The position numbers and the translations under genes were made by a program. Shown piece by piece: positions 7,945-15,706 of a DNA stretch of 64,000 nucleotides. Source of the stretch: Anabaena sp. UHCC 0187 (GTDB lineage Bacteria > Cyanobacteriota > Cyanobacteriia > Cyanobacteriales > Nostocaceae); assembly GCF_009712035.1 (NCBI RefSeq), contig NZ_VILB01000013.1, positions 447,483 through 511,482 on the forward strand, given 5' to 3'. How positions within the stretch are numbered: position 1 is the stretch's first letter; each line of letters opens with the position of its first letter. The notes under the pieces are model-generated. The model ran no database searches. It saw only the letters and a list, made by a program, of their open reading frames with translations, and was not told where the DNA came from.

Positions 7945-8737
7945 GTGTTTTCACAGGTTTGATGTTTTTGGCTTTATAAAATGTTTCTAAACTATCAGTA
8001 TCGCCGACAAAACGCCAATGCCAAGGCTCATAACTGACACCTTGAAGATTATCTTGAGGAAAGGAAATTTCAAAACTAAACTTAGCCGCATTAGCTTGTA
8101 ACCACTGATAGGCTTTGGTATTATCAAAATTAGCTTGGAGATTAGTTGCTGGTACTGTGCCATCGCCAACATCCACAGCATAGCCTGTATGATGTTCACT
8201 ATGATTTGGTGGAGCGCTCAGGGCTGCCCTTTCCGCTGGGGTTTGATTACGTTGTGCGCCTACACCAAAAAATAACTGCTTTTGCTCTTGTACAGAACGA
8301 AAACCAGAAAGTGGCACTAAATTTACACCCGCACTTCTAGCCGCTTGTACCATGGCTTGAAACTTGACAGCAGCAGATTTTCGCATTCTGATCCTACTGT
8401 CACCTGTAATTGGGGATAATTCTGATTCTGGTGCTTCTGAATATGGGAAATGTCCCAAAACCATATCATTATTAACTGGAGTATTGGTAACTATAGGTGC
8501 AGAACTAATTGGTTCAACCACAGAATTAGCAGTTTGCTTAGGTGTCGTCAGCGAAAACAAAAAACCACTAGAGACAGCCAGCAGCAAAAATCCAGCCAGT
8601 CCACCGATGATTAAAACCTGTGGTTTTAATTTGATCTTACTTCCCGCATCATTGCTATCGCGTAGAGCCGCCGGAATATCATCACCAGAGTGAGGATAGG
8701 AATTGTGCGGTTTTTTCGGAAACCCAGCTTTATTCAA
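7940..8737 (-). CDS. VanY-type D-alanyl-D-alanine carboxypeptidase (peptidase M15B)
   Basis: Zinc peptidase that trims the terminal D-Ala from peptidoglycan stem peptides. The 265-residue protein has a cytoplasmic N-terminus, one membrane anchor (about residues 42-65, VLIIGGLAGFLLLAVSSGFLF), a low-complexity linker and a periplasmic catalytic domain. Zinc and catalytic motifs are seen as SEHHTGYAVDVGD (about 178-190) and EPWHWRFVG (about 237-245), together with LVPLSGFRS. The stop codon lies inside the 109-bp dispersed repeat, so the final residues KTQ may have been set by repeat insertion. It is a stand-alone gene. Confidence 0.9.
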   Translation of the reverse strand: MNKAGFPKKPHNSYPHSGDDIPAALRDSNDAGSKIKLKPQVLIIGGLAGFLLLAVSSGFLFSLTTPKQTANSVVEPISSAPIVTNTPVNNDMVLGHFPYSEAPESELSPITGDSRIRMRKSAAVKFQAMVQAARSAGVNLVPLSGFRSVQEQKQLFFGVGAQRNQTPAERAALSAPPNHSEHHTGYAVDVGDGTVPATNLQANFDNTKAYQWLQANAAKFSFEISFPQDNLQGVSYEPWHWRFVGDTDSLETFYKAKNIKPVKTQ

Positions 8738-8834
8738 GTGTCTGCTCCTGTTTGTGTTTAATAGTTAAAGAAGAAAAGAGATAAAAGGCAAGAGTTTTTT
8801 TAATTTTTAATTTCTAATTGTTCTAGGTGTAATT

Positions 8835-9230
8835 TTGATAAATCTTTTAGAACTATATATCAAGTTAGTGGGATTAATCCTAGTGGGATTTATACTGGGA
8901 CGTAAATTACCTAGCAATACTTCCACTTACGTAGGTCAGTTTCTCTATTGGCTGGGAGTACCTTTGAGTATTATTGGTTTTTTACTACAAACAGACTTAT
9001 CAGGACAGATTTGGATTGCACCGATAATAGCCCACTTAGCCATCTTTCTAGGGGCATTGTTAGCCTGGTTAAGAATTAAAGCCCAAGCCCATTTCACTAA
9101 TTCAATCCCCGAACCAGCCACTCAAGGTAGTCTGATTCTAGCAGCGATGGTAGGTAATACAGGTTATCTGGGTTTTCCCATCACCTTAGCAATGGTAGGT
9201 AAGGAATATTTTGCCTGGGCGTTATTTTCC
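8835..9230 (+). pseudogene. AEC-family permease, 5' part (gene split by TnpB element)
   Basis: Encodes the first 132 residues of an auxin-efflux-carrier (AEC/Mem_trans) type transporter, with hydrophobic helices and the family signature AAMVGNTGYLGFPI. The frame then enters the inserted element at 9231 and stops at 9263. Joining this part to 10603-11124 restores one uninterrupted frame of 305 residues, so the insertion is recent. The start is TTG 8835; no strong ribosome-binding site is visible. The intact protein would be a ten-helix inner-membrane permease of unknown substrate. Confidence 0.85.
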
Positions 9231-9259
9231 CAAAAACTTGGGTTTAAAGCCCCGTCCTT

Positions 9260-9397
9260 CTAGGACGGCTTTTCTTCTTGTAGTCTATCAATCCAATCTT
9301 CAATTAATTGAGTCATTGTTTTGCGCTTTTGTCCGGCAATCCTTCTTAATTTTTCCAGTCTTTGAGAATTAACTCGAATACTTAATCTTTCTTTCAT
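9260..9397 (-). CDS. Small ribbon-helix-helix-like protein of the TnpB element
   Basis: A 45-residue frame, ATG at 9397, divergent from tnpB. It begins MKERLSIRVNSQRLEKLRR and continues with ...TMTQLIEDWIDRLQEE. The pattern (short basic beta-strand, helix, turn, second helix) resembles CopG/Arc-type ribbon-helix-helix DNA-binding proteins. The gap to tnpB is only 40 bp, so both genes would share a promoter region, and the protein could be an autoregulator or repressor of the element. Its stop codon overlaps the left-end hairpin. Assignment rests on sequence pattern only. Confidence 0.6.
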   Translation of the reverse strand: MKERLSIRVNSQRLEKLRRIAGQKRKTMTQLIEDWIDRLQEEKPS

Positions 9398-9437
9398 ATA
9401 ACTACCCAATGGCTACCCTTTGTGAGATAATACTAGC

Positions 9438-10562
9438 ATGAAAACACTAAAGTTTAAGTTGTACGAACACAAAAGGAATAGACACCTCAAACGGATGATC
9501 AACACCGCAGGGGTGATCTATAACCATTGTATTGCTCTACATAAACGGTATTACCGGATGTGGGGTAAACACTTAAGCTGTGCAAAACTGCAATCCCATA
9601 TTGCCAAATTAAGAAAACGTAATCGCCTTTGGCAGTCCCTTGGTTCTCAAGCAGTACAAGATATCTGTCAACGCATAGAGAAAGCCTATCAACTATTTTT
9701 TAAACATAACAAGAAAGGAGTCAGACCACCAGGTTTTAAAAAGGTTAGAAAATACAAATCATTCACTCTTAAACAAGCAGGTTATAAATTCTTGGGTGGT
9801 AATAGAGTCAAGTTAGGAAATCGAGTTTATCAATTTTGGAAGTCTAGAGAAATAGAAGGAAAAATCAAAACATTAACCATTAAGCGCACCGCATTGGGTG
9901 AGTTATTCATGGTTGTTGTAGTTGATAATGAGTTAAAACCAGAAATTAAATCAACGACTGGTAAAGTAGCGGGGTTTGATTTTGGTTTAAAAACATTTCT
10001 TACCTGTTCTGATGGAAGTACAATTGATTCTCCAGAGTTTCTAAAACAATCTCTAAATGCCATCAAAAAAGCTAGTAGAAGCCACTCCAAAAAACTAAAA
10101 AGGTCAAATAATCGTGAAAGGGCGAGAAAGAATTTAGTTCGTAAACATGAAGATGTTTGTAACCGCAGAAGTGATTGGTTATGGAAATTAGCTCATGAAC
10201 TAACAGACAAGTTTGATATTTTATGTTTTGAAACCTTAAACCTCAAGGGTATGCAACGTCTTTGGGGTAGAAAAATATCAGACTTAGCTTTTGGAGAATT
10301 TCTACAAATATTAGAATGGGTAGCTAAAAAGAACAATAAACAAGTTATTTTTGTAGATAAGTGGTATCCATCCAGTAAAACTTGTTCCCATTGTGGACAT
10401 ATTTTAGAAAAGCTAGATTTATCTGTTAGACAGTGGCGTTGTCCATCTTGCAATTCTGTTAATGGACGCGATGAAAATGCCGCACGTAATATTCAAATGG
10501 TTGGGGCATTAACCATTGGGTTAGGTGATGTTAGACTGGCTACGCCAGCAATTGCTGTTTAA
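9438..10562 (+). CDS. tnpB: TnpB RNA-guided nuclease (IS1341/OrfB family)
   Basis: TnpB proteins are RuvC-like nucleases guided by an RNA from the element's right end, and are ancestors of Cas12. This 374-residue copy looks complete. The N-terminal helical domain begins KTLKFKLYEHKRN. RuvC motif I is GFDFGLKTF (about residue 183), motif II is CFETLNLKGM (about 266), the zinc finger is CSHCG...CPSC (about 314-340), and motif III is GRDENAARN. All three acidic residues are present. The start is ATG 9438. The 3' end runs to the right-end hairpin, where the guide RNA scaffold would overlap the coding sequence. Confidence 0.93.
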   Translation: MKTLKFKLYEHKRNRHLKRMINTAGVIYNHCIALHKRYYRMWGKHLSCAKLQSHIAKLRKRNRLWQSLGSQAVQDICQRIEKAYQLFFKHNKKGVRPPGFKKVRKYKSFTLKQAGYKFLGGNRVKLGNRVYQFWKSREIEGKIKTLTIKRTALGELFMVVVVDNELKPEIKSTTGKVAGFDFGLKTFLTCSDGSTIDSPEFLKQSLNAIKKASRSHSKKLKRSNNRERARKNLVRKHEDVCNRRSDWLWKLAHELTDKFDILCFETLNLKGMQRLWGRKISDLAFGEFLQILEWVAKKNNKQVIFVDKWYPSSKTCSHCGHILEKLDLSVRQWRCPSCNSVNGRDENAARNIQMVGALTIGLGDVRLATPAIAV

Positions 10563-10602
10563 CCCCAGAATCCCCACGCCTTTAGGCTGGGGAGTATGTC
10601 AA
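10480..10602 (+). ncRNA. Predicted omega-RNA scaffold region at the element's right end
   Basis: By analogy with characterised IS605-type elements, the 3' end of tnpB and the right-end hairpins form the RNA scaffold, with the guide taken from DNA beyond the end (from 10603, starting GATATG). Stable stems CCCCA/TGGGG and CGCC...GGCT support structure here. The 5' limit is arbitrary. Confidence 0.4.
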
Positions 10603-11124
10603 GATATGTTGGGTTCGCTATTGGGGGCTTATGGTTTGGGTGTGCTTTTAGCTGCCAAGTTTGGTAGTAATATCCACAATCAGATCCAGATAGCAAAGGT
10701 AATTTTTATTAATCCTGCTTTGTGGAGTTTTGGGTTTGGCTTGTTGCTACATCAAGTGGCACTTCCCTCGACTGTGGTATTTTGTTTAGAGAAATTAGCT
10801 TGGGGTGCAGTGGCTTTATCCTTGATGTTAATTGGCATGAGACTTTCACAACTAAAATCTTGGCGGAAACTACCACAAGCCGCAAGTAGCATCTTGATCA
10901 AAATGCTCATAGTTCCCCTGGTTTTAGGCAGTATCCTCTCCCTTTTCGGTGTTACTGGTAATGCAGCACAGGTGATAGTTTTGCAAATGGGTATGCCTCC
11001 AGCCTTAGCTACACTGGTAATAGCGGAAACCTTTAATTTAGATCGGGATTTGGCTGTTACTGCTTTAGCTATGGGGATTATCGTCTTATTATTTACTTTA
11101 CCTGTTTGGTTATGGCTGTTTTAA
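10603..11124 (+). pseudogene. AEC-family permease, 3' part (gene split by TnpB element)
   Basis: The remaining 173 codons of the AEC permease. The frame restarts with DMLGSLLGAYGLGV immediately after the element's TCAA end and carries several hydrophobic helices and the late signature QMGMPPALATLVIAE. The frame is open to the left through the element's right end, but that start has no meaning. The stop overlaps the convergent phosphoribosyltransferase gene by 15 bp. Confidence 0.85.
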
Positions 11125-11625
11125 CTTTTGTGTCAATTCAAAAGGAGTAATTTGTTCGTAATTTTCAAAAGGTTGATGAATCCAAGGATTATCAGCAAGA
11201 TAATCAGCGTGGTAATCAGGGGCTATCACTGAACAAGCTTTATACCAAATTACAGCGGTGCGAATTTCCTCAATGGGGGATTGACTATGAGAGTGTAACC
11301 ACGGAACTGTTTGTTGAATAGTCATCCCAGAGTCTACTAAATCATCTACTAGCAAAATCCGTGAACCTAAATTTTCGCTAGTCATGGTTAATTGACGGGA
11401 AATAATTAAACTGCTTCTATCTTGTTTACCCGTACCGCTGTAAGATGAAGTAGCTAAAATTGCTAATGGTTGATTGTATATGCGGGCAAGAATATCTCCT
11501 ACTCGCAGCCCCCCTCTAGCTAAACAGACAATTTGGTTAAATTGCCAACCCGATTGATAAATCTTTACGGCCAATTGTTCAATTTTGTGGTGATAATCTG
11601 ACCAAGAAATGTAAAGGTCTGACAT
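11110..11625 (-). CDS. Phosphoribosyltransferase (xanthine/hypoxanthine type)
   Basis: Type I phosphoribosyltransferase of 171 residues, expected to condense a purine base (or a related substrate) with PRPP. The PRPP-binding loop is clear as RILLVDDLVDSGMT (about residues 88-101), and CLARGGLRVGDILA (about 34-47) is the usual glycine-rich dinucleotide loop. Cyanobacterial relatives are often called Gpt-like, but the base specificity cannot be read here. It overlaps the 3' end of the broken permease gene in convergent orientation. ATG 11625 is the only good start. Confidence 0.85.
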   Translation of the reverse strand: MSDLYISWSDYHHKIEQLAVKIYQSGWQFNQIVCLARGGLRVGDILARIYNQPLAILATSSYSGTGKQDRSSLIISRQLTMTSENLGSRILLVDDLVDSGMTIQQTVPWLHSHSQSPIEEIRTAVIWYKACSVIAPDYHADYLADNPWIHQPFENYEQITPFELTQKLKQP

Positions 11626-11696
11626 AAGACTAAAATAAGTGTGTTAACAATTGTTAATTATCTGTTGTCAATTGTCAATTAATATGAGTGTGATTT

Positions 11697-13148
11697 ATGG
11701 TTCAAGGTAATGCTGATAATAACGATTTTCACAAATCTTTGATAAGTGAAAAACTAGATTTTAAAACTAAATTGGCCTATGGGGCTGGAGATTTAGGCCC
11801 TGCGATTACTGCGAATATTGCTGTATTTTATCTGCTGGTTTTCTTTACCAATGTAGCGGGAATTCCAGCAGGTTTGGCAGGTAGTATTTTAATGATTGGC
11901 AAAATTTGGGATGGTGTTAATGATCCTGTGGTGGGAATGTTAACTGATAAAACCAAATCCCGTCGTTGGGGTCGTCGTCTACCTTGGCTTTTATATGGGG
12001 CAATTCCTTTTGGATTTTTCTTTTTTTTACAGTGGATTGTTCCCCAATTTACTGCGGATAAAAGTATTAATATTTGGTATTTATTTTGGTATTATGTAGT
12101 TATTGGGATTGTATCTCAGGCATTTTATACTGTTGTGAATTTGCCTTATACAGCGATGACTCCTGAGTTAACTCAGGATTATGATGAACGCACTAGTCTG
12201 AATAGTTTTCGCTTTACATTTTCAATTGGTGGCAGTATTTTATCGTTGATTTTATCAAAAATTATCTTCTCACAAATTGCAGATCGTCAACAACAGTATT
12301 TAGTTTTAGCGGCAGTTTGTACTGTGATTTCCGTTTTGTCTTTGTATTGGTGCGTTTATGGGGTGCGCGATCGCATTTTGGCTTTTGAAGCTAAACGAAT
12401 GCAATTACCACAAGAAGCAGAAATTCCCTTTTTTGAACAGCTAAAAATCGTCTTTAGTAATAAACCTTTTCTGTTTGTAATTGCTATATATCTTTTTTCT
12501 TGGTTAGGTGTCCAAATCACAGCCAGCATTATTCCCTATTTCGTTGTTAACTGTATGCGTCTTCCAGAGGGAGATGTGCCAATGGTCATGATTGCAGTAC
12601 AGGGAACGGCTTTATGTATGCTATTTGTTTGGAGTAATTTAACAAAAAAAATTGGTAAGAAATTGGTTTATTTCCTAGGAATGAGTTGCTGGATTATTGC
12701 TGCTGCTGGATTATTTTTCTTGCAGCCTCATCAAGTTGGTTTAATGTATGTTATGGCTGTAATGGCAGGTGTGGGAGTTTCCACAGCTTATCTAATTCCC
12801 TGGTCTATGATACCTGATGTGATTGAATTAGATGAATTACAAACCGGACAACGACGAGAAGGTATTTTCTATGGTTTCATGGTTTTATTGCAAAAATTTG
12901 GTTTAGCTTTCGGGCTGTTTTTGGTCGGTAATACATTACAAGCTTATGGTTTTAAAGAAGCTGTTGTTGGACAAAGTGCTTTACCTGTACAACCTGAATC
13001 GGCACTTTTAGCTATTCGTATCGCTGTTGGACCAATCCCCACGGTTTGTTTGATTGCAGGTTTGGTTTTAACTTACTTCTATCCCATTACTCGTGAGATT
13101 CACGCAGAAATGACGCTAAAACTTCAAGAACAACGGCAGAAAACATAA
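11697..13148 (+). CDS. GPH-family (MelB-like) sugar:cation symporter
   Basis: Inner-membrane MFS-type transporter of 483 residues with about twelve hydrophobic helices. GPH-family features are LAYGAGDLGPA at the N-terminus, the cation-site block KIWDGVNDPVVGMLTDKT (about residues 75-92), RRWGRRLPWLLYG in loop 2-3, and LPYTAMTPELTQDYDERT (about 150-167). MelB-type proteins import glycosides or pentosides with Na+ or H+; the substrate is not readable. The start is ATG 11697, preceded by an AT-rich spacer. It appears monocistronic, transcribed away from the phosphoribosyltransferase gene. Confidence 0.88.
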   Translation: MVQGNADNNDFHKSLISEKLDFKTKLAYGAGDLGPAITANIAVFYLLVFFTNVAGIPAGLAGSILMIGKIWDGVNDPVVGMLTDKTKSRRWGRRLPWLLYGAIPFGFFFFLQWIVPQFTADKSINIWYLFWYYVVIGIVSQAFYTVVNLPYTAMTPELTQDYDERTSLNSFRFTFSIGGSILSLILSKIIFSQIADRQQQYLVLAAVCTVISVLSLYWCVYGVRDRILAFEAKRMQLPQEAEIPFFEQLKIVFSNKPFLFVIAIYLFSWLGVQITASIIPYFVVNCMRLPEGDVPMVMIAVQGTALCMLFVWSNLTKKIGKKLVYFLGMSCWIIAAAGLFFLQPHQVGLMYVMAVMAGVGVSTAYLIPWSMIPDVIELDELQTGQRREGIFYGFMVLLQKFGLAFGLFLVGNTLQAYGFKEAVVGQSALPVQPESALLAIRIAVGPIPTVCLIAGLVLTYFYPITREIHAEMTLKLQEQRQKT

Positions 13149-13157
13149 CGACAAATA

Positions 13158-13352
13158 TTATACAGCATTACAGAGTTCTAAGTGTTGAGATAATTGTTCT
13201 AATATCCAAACTAAATCTTCTAAGGTATAAGTATCTTCAGGTTCTGAGGACGCATAGAATTCACCAGTATAAATTTCTACTAATTCCTGAAGATTAACAT
13301 CAATGAGTTGCATTTTTTTGATTCCCTGATATTTGATACTGTCCATAGTCAC
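13158..13352 (-). CDS. Small acidic hypothetical protein
   Basis: A 64-residue frame, acidic (many Glu and Asp) and Leu-rich toward the C-terminus (LEDLVWILEQLSQHLEL). The internal Met at 13313 gives a 51-residue protein and may be the real start. It is convergent with the symporter gene, nine bases apart. No family was recognised; the coding call rests on reasonable composition and the lack of a competing frame. Confidence 0.45.
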   Translation of the reverse strand: MTMDSIKYQGIKKMQLIDVNLQELVEIYTGEFYASSEPEDTYTLEDLVWILEQLSQHLELCNAV

Positions 13353-13506
13353 TGATTTTGAAACATGGCGTAGTGATAAACAGCATTTAAAGTTGTGATG
13401 TTTTAATCATAAAGATTTGATGAAGATCACTTACCTGAGTGATGTGAGTATGGTGATTTGTGTGATTCAGATCACAGGAGGAAGAAAGAAGAGAATAAAA
13501 TGTTTC

Positions 13507-13556
13507 TTGTCTGATAGCGTAGCGTGGCGCAAGCCATATCAGGATAACCAGGATTA
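13507..13556. repeat. 50-bp direct repeat, copy 1 (downstream of TumE-like gene)
   Basis: Identical over 50 bp to 14285-14334. It consists of the TTGTCTGA...TCAGGATAACCAGGATTA repeat with a 24-nt insert (TAGCGTAGCGTGGCGCAAGC...) that is itself a common Nostocales repeat. Its last three bases are the stop codon of the TumE-like toxin gene. Confidence 0.85.
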
Positions 13557-13931
13557 AAGGAGTTTAAAAATCTCTTCAATATCAACAGGTAAATATGGAA
13601 AAACAGAGTCTTCAGAACCATCATGTACATGATGAGGATAGGTGGCAATTTCGGGATGATGGGGTGCGTTATCCCAACGTTTTATTAGTTCTCTATTTTC
13701 AGTTTGCCAATGAAAACTATATTTAATTATTTCTACTTGTCCAGATTCTATTTTAAAAAACTCAAACATTTCTAAAAAACTACCATCTTTTAATATCACA
13801 CGATAACGCCATAAACCTTTATCAGTTTGTGCTTCTTCTCTAAGAATTGTAAAATTTACCACTTTTGAACAAAGTGTAATTATAGATTTGATCCAAGCTA
13901 AATAATCATCAGCGTTTTTAACATTTTTCAT
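13554..13931 (-). CDS. TumE-like toxin (DUF6516 family)
   Basis: A 125-residue protein resembling the toxin of TumE/TumA-type toxin-antitoxin systems (formerly DUF6516). Features are a helical N-terminus (DDYLAWIKSII), a beta-rich middle (KGLWRYRVILKDGSFLEMFEFF), the YSFHWQ segment, and the C-terminal RWDNAPHHPEI...PHHVHDG His-rich stretch typical of this family. It overlaps the upstream partner by 4 bp (ATGA), so the two are translationally coupled. The stop codon lies in the flanking direct repeat. Family assignment is from memory of the pattern; activity is not demonstrable from sequence. Confidence 0.7.
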   Translation of the reverse strand: MKNVKNADDYLAWIKSIITLCSKVVNFTILREEAQTDKGLWRYRVILKDGSFLEMFEFFKIESGQVEIIKYSFHWQTENRELIKRWDNAPHHPEIATYPHHVHDGSEDSVFPYLPVDIEEIFKLL

Positions 13932-14227
13932 AAAGCTTGTTCTAGTTTATTTATTTTTGTTAAAATATCTTTGCGAAGTTCGCATAAACCAAACCATTCA
14001 AAAAAATCCATTTCATCCCCTAAACTTCCTGAGTTAAATTGTTCTACAAATTGTTCAGAAGTGAGTTGATATTTTTTTTCAAATTTATCTATATCTAAGT
14101 TATATGTAGCTAATTTTTGACGATGACGAGTTAAAATTACATTTAGTAGTTGCCCAATAATTCGTTCTAATTCTGTGTTGTCGCTACAGTTTTCACTCAG
14201 CAATTCTAATTTTTCTAATGTATTCAT
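13928..14227 (-). CDS. TumA-like antitoxin partner
   Basis: A 99-residue, mainly helical protein. The block LDIDKFEKKYQLTSEQFVEQF followed by GSLGDEMDFFEWFGLCEL is a pattern repeatedly seen in small proteins encoded directly upstream of TumE/DUF6516 toxins in cyanobacteria. Position (first gene), size and the 4-bp overlap with the downstream gene all fit an antitoxin. No DNA-binding motif is evident. The ATG at 14227 lies about 50 bp from the second copy of the flanking repeat. Confidence 0.65.
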   Translation of the reverse strand: MNTLEKLELLSENCSDNTELERIIGQLLNVILTRHRQKLATYNLDIDKFEKKYQLTSEQFVEQFNSGSLGDEMDFFEWFGLCELRKDILTKINKLEQAL

Positions 14228-14280
14228 AATTATATATACCTTTGATGAGGTTTATCTTTATTATACACTATCAAGCTGAA

Positions 14281-14620
14281 TTTTTTGTCTGATAGCGTAG
14301 CGTGGCGCAAGCCATATCAGGATAACCAGGATTACGGGATTTTTAGGATGTTGTTGTTTATTTGAAGTGGTGATTTTGAGGATTTTTTTGTCTGAATCAG
14401 GATGTCCAGGATTAAAGGATTTTCAGGATGTAATTGTTTAATTGTCTATGAGAAGTACAGATTTTAGGATGTTAGATAATAAATTATCCGTTAAATTATT
14501 TGTTGTTATTTGTTGACTGTTGGTATAACTGTATTTTATAATATTCAAATATTCACAGACCATTCATGAATAACAATCCTGTACATCCTAAAATCCTGGA
14601 AATCCTGATTCAGACAATTA
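14281..14620. repeat. Large composite repeat R1
   Basis: Begins TTTTTTGTCTGA and contains two tandem TCTGAATCAGGAT-type units (14285 and 14389), the 24-nt insert at the first unit, a 190-bp stretch nearly identical to 15785-15975, and an inverted end (ATCCTGATTCAGACAA at 14602-14619). The terminal inverted repeats suggest a MITE-like element. The corresponding copy R2 is at 15707-16173. Together with 14621-14747, where I see nothing else, it fills the gap between tumA and the HNH gene. Confidence 0.75.
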
Positions 14621-14747
14621 CAATTTCAACATCCCACCAACAACTTACAAATTACCAACGAATTATACAAACTGTAGGTTGAGTAGAACGCAGTGAAAAC
14701 CAACTATTTGATCATCATCTATATTGTTATGATAGTATTGGGTTTTC

Positions 14748-15395
14748 TCAGCTTTGTTGCGGGTCTTCATCTGGTGGATGCCAACTACCTTTTATCCAAA
14801 AACGACGCGCTTTGATAATAGAACCTTCATTATGCCTTTCATCATTGAGGTCTAAGCGATTACAAGTAGCCCTTCCTGTAGCAGTAATACCAATAATTTT
14901 TAACCCATCTGCTGACCAAAGAAAATGGTCAGACCATTTGTGTTTTCGAGGATTGAATATGGGAATGATATCTCCAGTTTCTGGATCGATACCAGTTGTA
15001 AAATTAGGCTCTCCCAGATTGGTTATGGTTATTTAATAACAAAAAAATCTCAAAGTCCTTACCTGGTAAGGATTTTATTAATCCAAAAATACAGATTTAA
15101 TAAAAATATTGTTTTATTATATTAAAACCTTTTGTATCTAAGGATTTCAGATGAAATTAAGTATTAATTTTACATAGTCAGTCTAGGAGAGCCTAAAATT
15201 ATAGCGATATCCGTTACAACGTTGACAAGCTAAAGCTAAATTTTCAGGGTCATCTGATGAACCAGGAAGAGACTGGGGAATAATATGATCAATAGCAAAT
15301 AAAGCCGCACTTGCTTCTTCTAAAGAATGACAGTATTCACAAAGAAATTTTGGTCTTTCTCTGACTAATTTTTTGGTTGTCTCGTTAACTGTCAT
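14748..15395 (-). pseudogene. HNH endonuclease gene interrupted by a MITE
   Basis: The first 67 codons (15395-15195) give an HNH core: zinc-type CEYC (about residues 19-22), AIDHIIPQS with the catalytic His, and ENLALACQRCNGYR. The reading then runs into inserted DNA and stops three codons later. The rest of the protein is found intact at 14999-14748 (TTGIDPETGD...DEDPQQS, stop). Removing the 189-bp insert and one copy of the AAAATT target duplication restores a 150-residue frame with NGYRYNF-TTGIDPETG at the joint. The gene overlaps the upstream 79-residue gene by 4 bp. A shortened, possibly folded, 70-residue product remains encoded. Confidence 0.85.
15006..15194. mobile_element. 189-bp MITE with terminal inverted repeats
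   Basis: The ends AGGCTCTCC and GGAGAGCCT are perfect 9-bp inverted repeats that continue imperfectly to about 22 bp (AGA-TG--TATG). They are flanked by a 6-bp target duplication AAAATT (15000-15005 and 15195-15200). The interior is very AT-rich, with no coding frame and an internal TCCTTACC/GGTAAGGA hairpin (15056-15073). It is a non-autonomous element; the mobilising transposase is not in the window. Confidence 0.85.
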
Positions 15396-15631
15396 GATTC
15401 AGCAATTATTTTTGCATTCAATAAAGTAAAAATCCTATCCAGTTCTAATATTCCTGCTAATTCAGCTTCTTCGTTTGTAGTTAACATTCCTGCTTTGTTT
15501 TTATCAGCAAGTTCTTCTAACCTAGATTGTAATTCTGGAGTGAATTTAAACAAATTCAAATTTCTGACTTTGCTGATTTCAATTCCAGATTCTATCCAGT
15601 ATGAGGGTTGAATCATTACTTGAGTCATCAT
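15392..15631 (-). CDS. Small protein co-encoded with the HNH nuclease
   Basis: A 79-residue protein with no recognised catalytic motif: PSYWIESGIEISKVRN, then a helical acidic segment (LQSRLEELADKNKAGMLTTNEE) and ELAGILELDRIFTLLNAK. Its last codons overlap the ATG of the HNH gene by 4 bp (ATGA). This small-acidic-protein-then-HNH arrangement recurs in cyanobacteria and could be a regulator or antitoxin with its nuclease; that is inference. Because the nuclease gene is now broken, the partner may be under relaxed selection. Confidence 0.65.
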   Translation of the reverse strand: MMTQVMIQPSYWIESGIEISKVRNLNLFKFTPELQSRLEELADKNKAGMLTTNEEAELAGILELDRIFTLLNAKIIAES

Positions 15632-15706
15632 AGAATTATTTTAATAATTTTGATAACTTTTATATTATAACATAGTCAACAATAAAAATATGGATAATTT
15701 AAAATA

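Larger units (their letters stand above)
9231..10602 (+). mobile_element. IS1341-type (IS200/IS605 superfamily) element with tnpB, no tnpA
   Basis: The element is defined by the split permease. Its left end has a hairpin CCGTCCT/AGGACGG (about 9252-9268). Its right end has CCCCA/TGGGG enclosing GCCTTTAGGC (10563-10593) and finishes in TCAA, as in IS608-like right ends. No target duplication is seen, as usual for this superfamily. A CAA triplet at both junctions leaves a 3-bp ambiguity in the borders. It carries tnpB and a divergent small RHH-like gene. Without a TnpA transposase it would need one acting in trans. Confidence 0.85.

Noticed and set aside
14812-15036. 74-codon plus-strand frame
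   Set aside because: Antisense to the displaced C-terminal half of the HNH gene; the minus-strand reading has clear protein homology pattern and continuity.
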